Origin: Endothia cerciana
Taxonomy: Eukaryota > Ascomycota > Sordariomycetes > Diaporthales > Cryphonectriaceae
Assembly (NCBI GenBank): GCA_026119935.1
Contig: JALRMH010000073.1
Coordinates: forward strand, 1 to 64,000
Direction: 5' to 3'
DNA length: 64,000 nt
The notes under the pieces were generated by a model. That model was not told the DNA's origin. It searched no databases and was given only the letters and a program-made list of their open reading frames with translations. Numbering within the stretch: position 1 is the stretch's first letter; every line of letters starts with the position of its first letter. Below, one piece after another: positions 42,540 through 54,400 of the stretch. The position numbers and the translations under genes were made by a program.

Positions 42540-42960
42540 ATGAGTAGGATCGATAATGAGCAGCCCCCCTCTCAGCCGAGCCGGGACGGCTGGTCCATCA
42601 CGGGGGTCGAGGAGGTCGTGCTGATCGACCCGTACCGCCTTGACGACGTCCTGAGGCGGCGGTTTGGTGTAGGTCAGTACCAGGTGACGCTTGATGAGGA
42701 CATGTGGTGGGTGGAAGCGCCGGAGGTCCTCACTGCCGTAAGTCCGCCGCGCTCTCGTGCCCTTTGACGATAGAGAGAGGAGACAGGCTCCCACTGCTGA
42801 CCTGACACAGGAAGATCTGGAAGAGATCACAGGCCAGGGTGGATGGGAGGGTGAGCTGGTCACGGATTGGGTGGATACGAGACGAGATGACTCGGGAGGA
42901 GTGATTGTAGAGCCTAACGCTGGATTGTGTTATAGGAATGAGCATGAGCCGAAGCCATAG
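42540..42960 (+). CDS. Small acidic hypothetical protein (115 residues)
   Basis: Two exons, 42540-42737 and 42811-42960, with a 73-bp phase-0 intron (GTAAGT donor, ACACAG acceptor). The joined protein contains EVVLIDPYRLDDVLRRRFGV, QVTLDEDMWWVEAPEVLT and then EDLEEITGQGGWEGELVTDW. It is acidic, Trp-rich and without signal peptide or membrane segment. The clean intron and a TATA-like element support a real gene. I do not recognise a family. Similar small acidic proteins are common, poorly named fungal orphans. Confidence 0.6.
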
Positions 42961-43777
42961 ATAGGAAGGCATATGAGAGAATACATCAGAGATTCCCAGC
43001 GAGAATCAGAAAAGTAGCGACCAATACATTGTAACCCAGGTCTGACCAGGCGAGCAGTAGCAAGATAAGAGCTAGAGTGAGCTTACGATGCGAAGGTGAA
43101 GAGAAGCTGACCTGTGGGCGTTGGGGTCAATGATGAGAGGCATCTGTCGTCGTGCCTCCGGAGAGATTGACGGGTGCACACGAGGTCCCGTTGGGTGGAC
43201 CATAGGTAAGCTCCGAGTCAGATCGGCACCAAGCCCCCCTGGAGCGGTTCGTCTCGGAGCCGTTGCAGTGGGTCAGTACGGGGGGGACAGCGGGGTGAGG
43301 GGGCGTGTTGCACGGTGGGTAGCTGTGGCCCCCTGTCAGCCCAGCAAAGGGGCCAATGAGGCACTGGAAATTACCAACCGGGTCACTGTCCAGGCCCGAC
43401 TTATAGCTGTACCACCCCTGTGCTTACAGCGTACCATAGTGCCATGATACCATAGCACGCATAATAGTTTAGTAGCTTTCTGGCCTGACAGCGGCAAGGT
43501 CGCCACACCCCACCTCACCTTTTGCGAGGGAGGGCGTGTGTGCCGAGGGTGCACGGCGGCGACGGAGGAAAGCAGAGCAGGGCGAACCCGATCGTACGAC
43601 CCCCCCAAGCATCGTGCCATCCTATCATCCATTGAGGGCCCTTGGAAGCAACGTCAGGCCAGATACGGAATATCCGCAGGCTGCCGGCGGGTATATATCT
43701 GTGCGCCCCTCCACCACACCCTTCGTTCGTGCAGCTGCTCCGATCTACCGGTACACGTCTAAAGGGAGGGGAAGATT
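42961..43777. other. Intergenic spacer upstream of the hemerythrin-like gene
   Basis: About 820 bp, with overlapping chance frames on both strands. It contains the hemerythrin-like gene's candidate TATA box. No other gene. Confidence 0.5.
43692..43698 (+). promoter_or_regulatory. Candidate TATA box of the hemerythrin-like gene
   Basis: TATATAT (within GGGTATATATCTG) 80-86 bp before the ATG at 43778. Confidence 0.45.
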
Positions 43778-44776
43778 ATGCCTTCTGCCCTCGCCACGTC
43801 CGTGTTCCTGGGCATCACCTCCATCATCCTCGCACTGCTGGCCCAACGCTCCCCGCTCATGATGGCGTCCACCCCAGCATCCGGGTCCAGGCCGTGGGCG
43901 GACGGTCCCATGAAGCTGGTCGGCACGCCGCTGTACGAGACCAACAAGACGGACCTCTTCTCGACCGGCGCGAGCCACATGGCCCTGCTGCACAACTCCA
44001 TCTTCAGGGGCTACAACAGCATCTACCTCCAGGCCCCGCACGTCCGGGATGCCGACAAGGCCGACTTCGTCGGCTACTGCCTGACCTGGTTCAAGTTCGT
44101 CAAGTCGCACCACGACGACGAGGAGCAGACCCTGTTCACCAAGGTCGAGGAGCTGCTGGGCGACAAGACCGTCTTCGACGAGACGCACAAGGAGCACGGT
44201 ACGTTCTGGCGGCCCTACCTCCCCACCTCTCCCCCAGACAACCGGGCCTGGTTCTGCTCCCCTATAACGACAGCTGACATGAACCCCCCCTCCTCCACAG
44301 AGTCCTTCATGGCCGGCCTCGTCCAGTTCAACACCTACCTCACCTCCCTCCCCACCCCGCAGGCCCTCGACGGCGCTAGGCTCCTCGCCATAATGGACTC
44401 CTTCTCCGGCCCCTTCGAGACCCACTTCCACAACGAGATCGCCACCATCGCCAACCTCGCCGACCACCCGGGCGCCCCGAAGCCCGACACCCCCGAGGCC
44501 GCCGAGGCCTCCCTCACCTTCAAGAGCTGGGGCAAGTCCACCGTCACCAAGGCCGGCACCACCGACGTCGTGCCCTTCTTCCTCCTGAACCTCGACAGGA
44601 CGAGCCAGTTCGAGGAGGGCCGGTGGGCCGGCTGGCCGCCCATCCCCGCGCCCATCAAGTGGGGGCTGATCAACGTGGGCGGCTGGTTCAAGGGCGGGTA
44701 CTGGAGGTTTGCGAGCTGCGACGCCGCCGGGAACAGGAGGGAGTTGTATGCGCTGCAGCCCAACGCGGAGGCATAA
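43778..44776 (+). CDS. Hemerythrin-like (HHE) domain protein with N-terminal hydrophobic segment
   Basis: Two exons, 43778-44198 and 44301-44776, with a 102-bp phase-1 intron. The product is 298 residues. The open frame also reads through the intron, but splicing restores the conserved HKEHESFMAGL helix (residues 137-147). The HHE four-helix-bundle metal site is visible: His67 and His72 (ASHMALLHNSIFRGYN), His111/His112 with Glu115 (SHHDDEEQTLF), His137/His140 with Glu141, and His182/His184 with Glu186 (ETHFHNEI). Hemerythrin-like proteins bind a di-iron centre and may sense or carry oxygen, or handle iron. Residues 5-22 are hydrophobic (LATSVFLGITSIILALLA), giving a signal or anchor segment, and one Asn-Lys-Thr site follows. 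The C-terminal 70 residues (WGLINVGGWFKGGYWRFASCD) are typical of the fungal subfamily. Exact function unknown. Confidence 0.88.
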   Translation: MPSALATSVFLGITSIILALLAQRSPLMMASTPASGSRPWADGPMKLVGTPLYETNKTDLFSTGASHMALLHNSIFRGYNSIYLQAPHVRDADKADFVGYCLTWFKFVKSHHDDEEQTLFTKVEELLGDKTVFDETHKEHGTFWRPYLPTSPPDNRAWFCSPITTADMNPPSSTESFMAGLVQFNTYLTSLPTPQALDGARLLAIMDSFSGPFETHFHNEIATIANLADHPGAPKPDTPEAAEASLTFKSWGKSTVTKAGTTDVVPFFLLNLDRTSQFEEGRWAGWPPIPAPIKWGLINVGGWFKGGYWRFASCDAAGNRRELYALQPNAEA

Positions 44777-44939
44777 CTATATGGCCTGGGGGTGTTGGTG
44801 TCTTTACATGCACAATTCGGGGCGGCCTTGGGCCGTGGAAAGGGCGTTCGGGATCAGGCCGGTGTTGGTATCAAAGGAGGGGGATTATGGTACATGCTTT
44901 TTACTGACGCTGGAATGAGTACATGACTTTCTGACTATC

Positions 44940-44970
<31 letters not shown>

Positions 44971-45475
44971 GAAAGGAGTGAGAGATCCCTCGAAGACCAC
45001 GTGAAAACTACTATGTAACACCGCAGCGGATCTCACTGAGAGGCCCTCCAATTTGCTACTCAAATTAGACGTCCATACTCTAAAGATGGACATACACGAG
45101 ACTAGAGTATCAAATAGTTGCCCAAGGCTACTCGATTGGCCCAGTTCCGAGCTGGTGAAATCATTTCACGGAGGAGATATCTGCTCTTCATGACGTGACA
45201 TTTATAATATATAAATTAAGCTCTATATAATGGATGTAATAATTAGAAGCCGGATTCTCATTGACTCCGATGAAAATGCGAAATTCCCTTGCGCCGGCCT
45301 CAGTACCTGATGGCGATCCTCATAACAGATCTGCCTATTCCCCCCCCCCCCCCCAATCCGCAAAACAAAACAAAAAAAAAACCTAATCTGATATCCACTT
45401 TTCCGTTACCGCCATGCAAATCCAGCAGAAAAAGAAAGAATAATGACAATGCACAGGCTCTCTCGCCTTGAGTGA
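44777..45475. other. AT-rich convergent spacer with homopolymers
   Basis: About 700 bp between the converging hemerythrin-like and giant-protein genes. It has an A run of 28 (about 44,940-44,967), a C run at 45,340-45,354 and AT-rich DNA between. No gene seen. Confidence 0.6.
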
Positions 45476-48400
45476 TCAGATCCACGATCCTGGTTCTCCG
45501 TAGCGGTTGTCATAAGGAATCGGAGGTGGCGGCGAGTGCGACTGGCGTTGGCCAGCGGCCCCAGCACCCGACCACCAACCGGAGAAGCGCTGGCTCAGAG
45601 ATCCACCGTGCGAGGCCCCCAGCATGCTGGAGGAGCCCTCTGCAGGGTCTTCTTCCTGGCCACTTCGAGGACCTGGCGGAGGACCCGGCCGTTGAGGCAG
45701 CCCCATATCATCGAAAGTTTGTGGCCCCCTCGAGCCCAGCTGGCCCGCTTCTAGTGGTTCCTCCTCGTAGACAGAGCCTGTGCTGACTCTATGGTCATCG
45801 TAATCCGTAACACTATGCTCATAGGCTCGCGAGTCATATTGTGTGTCTCGAGGCAGGTCAGAATCAGGTGGAGGCGTCAGTTGAGCTCGCGGAGATAGAG
45901 GCTGGTCTGAGTGACCACCTGGGATCTGAGTTGATGGCGAGCCCCAATCGGGTGGAGGTGTAGCCAGAGGCCGAGGAGACAGAGGACTGGCGGCAACCGG
46001 GGTAGTCTGCTCCGGATCAGGCGATAACATTTGCGAGGAGTCCGAGATTTCCCCTTTCGCTGACTCCGAGTCTGGCTCCAAGGTGTCAACCGCAGATGTC
46101 GTTTCCTCACAGCCCCCGGAGATAGCTGCGTTGAATTCTCGTAACGAGGGAGAATCCAACGCTTGCTCCCAGTCGATACTCTGCCTGTACAAATGGCTGA
46201 AGCGGACTGGCGCCCTTAGTTCCTCTTCGCCTCCCTGTTGAGGCTCCGGCGGCTGCGTGGTGGACGGGTCTAAGGTCAGTTGTTGGCCTTCGGTTTCCTC
46301 ATTATGCATGACTGTCGAAGGTCCTCCCTCGTTTAGCGAGGAGAAGCCGCCTCGTTCATACTCCGAATCTGTTGGTGATGGCGGCATAGAAGGAATGTCT
46401 GCGGCGTAGAGCTGGTCCATGTCCATTTCGCGATCTTCCCTGGCCTCGGGCGCTTCGTTCTCCGTGCTTGCAGGGATTTCTTCCAGCTCGCCATGGTCAA
46501 TCCCACTTTGTTGCTCGCCGTGCGTGTCGGACTCCGCAGTACCAAGGTCGCGGTCATCCGTGCTTCCAAGGTCGAGATCCGGGTCTTGCTCCTGCGAATC
46601 AACCTCGATACCAGCATCTTCGAAAGGCGGTTCCTCATAGTCTTCCAGGTCGAACTCTGAATCGTCCTCGACCGTGGAATTCTCGTCGTCCTCTATTTGT
46701 TCATCCTCAGAGCCTAGAGGGTCTTGTTGGCTGTCCCCTAAGCCCTCCATGTCGACGTCTTGTGCGTCCTCTTCGCGCGTGCTTTCGTCCCCATCGAGCT
46801 CGCGTTCTTGTTCGTCGCCCTGGGAGTCCACAGGGTTCTCGTCATCCATACCATCAGATATATCTTCCACGGGAGTTTCGTCTTCCCGCGGGCAACCCTG
46901 GTCTTCCAATGGAAACTCATCACTATCCTCGTGTTCTTCTTCACCGAGAGCACCTTCGCCGGAATCGTCTGTCCCATCATCGCCCTCACCGGAGTCTTCT
47001 CCTTCGATATCTTTATTTCCATCCTCGGGCTCTTCGACTCGGAACGCCTCATTCAATTCCAAAGCATCCTCATCGCCTCCGAAGTCGTCCTCATGATCGT
47101 TCCCAACTTCGTTTTGATTGTCCTCGAGACATGTGTCCCCATCTCGAATACACCACTCTGGCTCGCCGCCAAGTTCTGCCCCTAGATCATCATTCATACC
47201 ATTATCGAGACGTGGATCCTCTTCTTCGCCACCACATGCTTGCTCCGCGTCTCCGAGCGGCGGGTTGTCAACAGGCTGCTCATCGAAGTCGTCAAGGTCT
47301 TTCCTCCCATCCAATTCCAGACTGTCAGCCGGGAGCGGAGACTCCTTGAGTGGCGCCTCTTCGACTGGTGTTTCCTCGACTGGTGTTTCCTCGACTGGTG
47401 TTTCCTCGACTGGTGTTTCCTCGACTGGTGTTTCCTCGAATGGCGCTGCTTGCGAGGGTACTGCTTCGAGAGGTGCTGCTTCGAGGATCGGGTGCTCATT
47501 GATAGGTTCATCGCTCACGTCATCTAAGTTCTGGCCTGGCCAGTCTTCGCCTGCGTCGTCTCCGGCGTGATCAATACCTTCCTCTGGCACACCGGCCGTT
47601 GAGCCAAGATGACCAGCGGCATCACAGTCTGGCCCTTGAGCCTCGCCGGTTTCGTTATCAGAAAGGTCGCCGTCAAGTTCGCAGTCTTTGTGAGAGTTGT
47701 GATCCTGGATTTCGTCCTGGACTTTGCCCAGATCCTCACCTTCGGCACTGTGCACGGCACTCTCAGGCCCGTCATGGCCTTCCACCTGGCTATGTTCTCC
47801 ATCGCATTCCGAGTACACAGACTCTTCAAAACAGGTCTCTGCATCAGATCGATCCGAATCGTCAGCTTTGACACCAGAGTGACCCATTCTTTCATCAGGC
47901 ATGCGCTCATCACCGCCAAGACTTCCCGCTTCGTGCGTGACCTCGGGCTCTCGGCAGTTGTCGAGTCCGTGGCTAGGACCTGGCGTAGAGCTGTCCAACG
48001 CCTCGTCCTGGATACCTCCTGCGTTGATGTGGATGTCATCCGGCTGCAAGGCTTCCATCGCTCCCTCTTGGTGAACTTCTATGTCCTGCCCAGGATCTGT
48101 GGCAGAGCTACTATCCTCGGCAGCGGAATTCTCCTCACGTGCGGCAGTGTTGACGTCAGGCTCGCCTTCTGCCACATGCGTCGTGGATGGGTCGTCTTCT
48201 CGGTATTCGGGCGGTGAATCGGATGTCCCTGTCTGACTTGCAGATGCGTACTCGTCGTTGAAGGATGGTTCAGCCACACGGCTCGCCGTCGAAGCAGACC
48301 CAGCATCCGCATCAGCAGGTGGGATGTCAGCCTGCGGACTGGGCGCGGACTGATGAGCGCTAGGATCATCGACTTGAGAGCCGGCGACGTGGAGATCTTG

Positions 48401-51400
48401 TCCAATGATCGACGAAGACGCGTAAATGGGAGAATCGGATGTCATCTGAGGCGTGGCCTCACCCATGCTTCCTTTGCCTATACATGCCGTACTGGTTAGA
48501 TGACAAAGTCTCCGGGAATGTGATAAGAGGTTAGATGAACCCACCTTCGTCCGTATTCTGAGCTGCCCCATTCACGTCGCTCATGAAGGCGTGACTCGAC
48601 CCAGGTGTGGGTGAATCCGTAGCCTCATCGTTTCCGCCGTTTGAGCAGAGATCAGAGCTCTCATCGGGCTCTTGTTCGTCCCGGATGCTGTTCCAATAGG
48701 TCTGCCGCCTACTGGCAATTCTTGGTGTACTGGGAAGGGAACCTCGCTCGTACGCGTCATTCTGGGAGGTATCTTCCACCGGTGGCACTGGAGAAGCCTG
48801 ATACTCATAAGTTCCGATATGCGAGTCTGCGCTAGGGCCCTGTAGGCGTCCCTTCGTGCCATTAGAGACATCCGAAGTTGTCTCCCTAGTACTGGCTAGA
48901 TTTGACGTAGCAGGGACAAAGGGTTCCAATTGCGAGGGTCCGTCTGCCAAGCTTTCGCGGCGAGAGTCGGTGTTCAGATAATCGTCGATGATGGTAGAAG
49001 CACCCGATTCACGGTCCATATTAGGCGGAGGAGAAACTATCCTTCTTGAAATGTTCATCTCGTATGAATCCGGCTCAGCAGTGTCCTCATTAGGGTTGTG
49101 CTCATTGGGCTCAGGAGACAAAGCCTGTTGTTCGGGAGGAATTTTGTCCTCAGGACGGAGGCCGCCACCGAGCTCCGAAGAGAGCACTTGAGGCCTTAAC
49201 TCGTGGCCATCTGAATGATCAATGCCTGAAATATCTACTCATGTTAGTGTCATTCAGTAATGGTGTATAAATAGGTAGGAGAAGACATACCGCGATTAGG
49301 CTCATCCAGGTTTGATACTTCTCTTTCGCTGAGAACCTCGGACGGACGCACATCTGTAGGTGATGCTGAAACCGGCTGAGCACGGCTTTCATTCTCAAAC
49401 TCATCATGGTCGCTTTTGCCAAACATCTTGCGCAGTCGGTTCTTGAAACCACCGACATTGGCCGGAGCCGGCTTGGATCCATCTACTGCATCTTGACCAG
49501 TCGAGTCAGATGGCGGAGGAGACGACAGGGACCTATCAACATGTGACGGCGACTGGCCTGGCGACACAAATTCCATGGCATTTCCAGCGGGACGCCCTGC
49601 CGCGGGAGTATCTTGATTGTAGCTCAACACGGTTGGCGTCTTCTCATCGACCGGTAGGGTATTATCGCGGTCGCACAATGACTGAGACGTAACTCCATTC
49701 AGCCAACTCGAGATGGCGGGGTGATGTTGAATGCCCTTGGAGTTCATCGGACTTTCTCCACTCGCAGCGGGTGAAGACGACGGGTCCTGGTACTTCCCAG
49801 ACTCGAAATCAGTTGTCTCGTCAGAAAGGCCTTGTCTCGCAGATTCAACGAACATAGGTTCGGTTGAAGATGCTGATAAGCGGTGCTGTACTGTTGAGTG
49901 GGCGAGCGGCCGCAGGGCTCGTAGTTGATCAGCGGAGGGCGGCTGGTCGAAGTCACCATACAGCGTTGAGCGGTGATCTGTTAGGTCGCGGTCCAATGGG
50001 TGTTGCAAGGCTCCGGCCTCAGAGGTACCATGAAGTGATGTCTCTGGGTTGGAAAGTACAAGGCGAGATAGCCAGGAAGAGATTTGATCTCCTTCTTGTC
50101 CCTGAGGATGAGAAAGCTCGGTCTCATCCTTGCCATGGATAATGTCGAGAGACTCAGAGGCGAACGGTCCGAACTGAGGCTTGGCCTGGCTCCGCTTGCC
50201 CTCGCAGGAACCCAGGCCCATGGGCAAACCGTCCTCAATCGGCTTCCCAGCAGTGAGATGGAGCTTCGACTGCGATGTGCCCTCATTAGCGGTGGTCGAG
50301 TCTTCAAGCAGTGCTGAAGCATCGAATTTCACGTCCGAGACTGGATACTTCACATCGGTATAGTGGTTAGGTACACGCTCGCCGCCTCTTGTAGCATCCT
50401 GATAAGAAGGTGGGGCTTGCTCCGGAACTGACTCCGACTCAAGCTGTAAGTCAGGAGAATTTGCGTGATGCCAGCCGGGCATGACTTGTGCAGCCTCGCT
50501 CTTTTGTGGTATGTCCTCGACCGGCAGATGTATCTTAGAAGCTGCCTTTATAGACAGCCTAGCATCCCTTCTCAATGCATTCTCCTCGGCCTGATATGTC
50601 TTGTCGGCTCCGGCATTTCTCGCAGGAATGGATGTAGGTGTCGGAATTGAAGAGGACGTGGGCTGCGAGTTGTCCTCCAGCACTTTGTCTCTCGTAGGTT
50701 CTGGACTTTTCAGTTCCGTCGATATTCTCGGCTCCCTATGCTCTAGCAAGGTACGTTCATCGCCCTTCGTATTATCCTGATCATGCTTGATCATGAACTC
50801 TTGGTCAATGACGGAGTAGGGAGTTGTACGGTCGCTTGATTTCTTGGAGTCGGACGACGTCAGGCTCGGCGTCATGCCTACTTCCATGCTCTTGATCGTG
50901 TCATCATTCTCGTTGTGCATCTTCTCCTTGAGATTCTTGAGCAGTGGAGGAAATCGGCCCTCCTCATCTGAAGATCTCATCTCGGTGGTCTCCTCAGCGA
51001 CAATGTTGCTGTCCTCCCCGTCGCTGCTGTCCCTGGCTAGCGGCCGGGAGCCGTCGATCTCCAGTCCACGAGAGTTAGACGCAATCGTCGAGTATGAGCC
51101 ATTGAGTGGTTTCACTTTCTGCGCGGACTTGACTCCGCGTGACAGAGATGGCTTGTTGTTGTCTTCAGATGGATTTTCGGCCGACACTCTTGAGACTTCA
51201 CTGGCTCTCTTCGAGTAGTTCTCGGCCATGACAGATGACAATTGCGGCGCTGACAAACCCTTCTCAAAGATTTGAGGAGTTGCTTCGCTTTGCTCATCCT
51301 CGTAGCCACTAACGGGCTCTTGCGTGGGCTTATCGTCGCTTTTGCTGAAAAGAGTAGCCTCCTTGCTGGGGAACGTGAGCCCAAGTGATTTGGAAATCTT

Positions 51401-54400
51401 CGCTCCCTCCTCGCCCTGAGATTGTGGCACATCACCTGCGGGGAATACGTCCAGCATTGTGTCTCGCCGCGCAACAGGTGGCAACTCGGGACGATAAGAT
51501 GAGGACTTAACACTGACTGCGTCACCAGAGGGGAGGTCGTGCTTGCGCTCCGCAACGCGCTGGGCACTGGTCGACTTTACCACTGCAGCCGGCTCTATGT
51601 GAGCAGACTTGGTCGGCAATACCAGCTCAGCGGTCGGAGATTGCGCGAGGGCCTGTCCCTCGTCCTCGATACTGATGGACGGCAGAGTCAGCGGGGCGAC
51701 CATCTGTGATTTGCGATCCATGTCGGAGGGCAAGTCATCGAATTTCGAGGCTGAAGGGGACAGCAATGAGTTAACCAATCTGATTGGCGTCGCTGGCGTT
51801 CGGACACCATGGCGCCGCTCTTCCGCGATGCCGTCCGGAGAATTGACTGTGGCGAACTGCGCGCTTCGAGGTGTATTGGCTGTCCAGTCCCCGCGGCTGG
51901 TCCCAGCAAGATCGTGATCAGGTAATACGGGTGTCTTAGGTTGCAGCAGCTCTGTCCTTTGTTCGCGGCTGGAGGTCAGACTAGACTCCTGAGGTAGCTT
52001 GGCGTGTGATTCTTCGCCAACTTCGCTCCGTACGTTACCATCCTGGATGGAAAACTCCGGTAGCGTATAGGTCTGGTCTGTCGTCGATGGAATCCACTGG
52101 CTTCTCTTTTCCGCGCCGAACCCGCTTGGGATTGCTGGCACCGTTGGCATGGACACCCCAGACAGAGACCCGTGAACGCTGAAGTTTCTGTTTCTGCTCT
52201 TCCTCTTCGACTTCACGCTGCTTGTCTCAGGTAGGTCTGCTGGATCATCAGAGGCTTGCATAAGCCGAAAGTTGATGTTTTGAGACATTCGGTTTAGGAA
52301 CTCTTCCTGGGACGCAACTGGACTGAGCTTTTCGCGTGATCTGTGCTCATCTCCTGACGCGACTGGGCCAGCCGAAGTAGCAGTCGCAGTTTCGTATGGT
52401 CTCTTTGAGTTCGAGGAGGGAGAGATCCTGCTTGCCTCAGACTCTTTCACGGGTCGAGAGAGGGACCGGTCTTGGAAGTCGTCCAATGGAGACTTCTTCG
52501 AAGTTGTCTCGTCGGTCCTCGCTGAATCGCTCGATAGCGAAGCTGCTGCGAGAGAGTGTGGACCCGGCTCTATACGAACACGCTGAGGTGCAGAGTCTTG
52601 GCTGAGGACCGGGGCCGATTCTGATCTTCCGGCCAGCGGTGGACGCGCATCCCGGAAGTTATCATGCTCACCACTAATACTCTTGTCGGACTGGTGAGGC
52701 CTTGTAGGGTCCACGTGTTTACCTTTCTTGCCCCATTGAAGCCAATCCCGGAAGCCTCCCTTTGCTCCGGTGCTAGAAGCATCGGATGTCGGGTTTGTTG
52801 ATACAGCAGGTTTCTGTCCTTCAAGGTCTTGCAAATTGACTTCGTCATTGACTGACCATCTTTCCACGAATTTGCCACGTCCAGTCTGTGCTGCAGTAAG
52901 CTGTCTTGGCCAACTATATTCATCCTTGACGACGGGCTGACTCGTGTGCACCTCCAACATAGGAGAACGCTCGGAAGAAAGCTTGTGTTGATGGATGCGT
53001 GTAGTAGAAGCCGAAGCACGGTCAGAATGAGCTTCGTCCCTGGCAATTCGAAAAGATGCTTGAAGAGCCCTGTCCTCCTCCCGCCGACTATCCTCGGCGG
53101 TCGAGGTAGTAGAAATCTTGGGCTGGTAGCTCGAAGGATCTTTGGGCGCTGAGACTCTTTCGCTCCCGGCCGTTACGTTAAATGGGGAGGGGTACTCCTT
53201 CCCAGACGGCTGCCTTAAGCTGCGCTCTCGGAATGACAGGGTCTCTTCTGGTACGGGCCTGATACATTGTGCTTCGATGGGCTCAGGGTCAAGCGACGAG
53301 GGCTCCTGCTTTCTTCCTTGAGCCCTTCGGCGACTCTGGGATAGAACAGCGTCCTCAACAGTGGCATCGGCAACCGAGGAAGAGTTCCTAGACTTGCCAG
53401 CATGCTCAACACGCTGCGGCTTGTCGATCCTACGAGCATCGGCCTTGTCGAAATCCGCATCGCTCACAATAATCGTTGGCTGCGGCTGCGTCGACGATTT
53501 TGATCCCGCCGCTAGAGTGTCCGCACCGGCCAAGCCAGCACGAGGTGTCAAAAAAACTAACGTGCTATCAGCGCCGGATGGTAGGTCTCCTCTGCTCCGA
53601 TGCTCGTCACGAGGTAGCGCAGCTGGTCTCCGAAGATCAGAGCGTTCGTCACGAACTGACCGGGCTACCGGCTCAACCACTCGGGCTTCTTTCTTCGAGG
53701 CTGATCCCATTTCGCGGCTAGATGAGGGCATCCGTTTTGATCTAGCAGATGACTCTGCTTCGGATCGAGAAGCACCTAGTGTCCGGTCAGGCGAGTCAAG
53801 AGGCTCAACCCCGATACTGCGTGTGCGATCAGACCCTATTAAATCAAGCTTCCCGTTCTGCCGACGAGACGTCGTCTGAGGAGTAGAGATGTCTTTCTCC
53901 ATTTGATTCATGTGCACGGGCACGTCAGAACCACTTCCGGTAGCTAGCACAAGCTGGTCGACTTTGGAACGCTTTGGCTTCTCTGTTGTCTTCGCGATTG
54001 GCTCGTTGGCGTTCTGCGAAGCCTCCGGAAAGACTGAAAGGGACGGTTTGCGCTGATGATGATTGCGCTTTGGCTCAGACGCCAAAGCTCCAGTCCTTTC
54101 GCTGCCTCCCGCCTTGAGCTCATGTTCATTCTGTACCTGCCTGCCTGAGGTGAGGGGATCGAGGAGCGTTTGGCCTCCGGCCACATGCGCGCTGACATCG
54201 ACTTGTCGAGTTGACTTGTCAAGTAGTCTCTTGTTCCCTAAATTTTGGTCTTGATCAGGCTGTTGCTGTGTCTTTCCCAGGCGCATAGACTCAGAGGGAC
54301 TAGTTTGTATCTGCGAACTCTGCAGAGGGGACCGATCTCGCCCTTTGTCCCGCCCTTGTGGCATCTCAACTCTCTTCGAAGGGGGTCCGTTGAACCGCAT

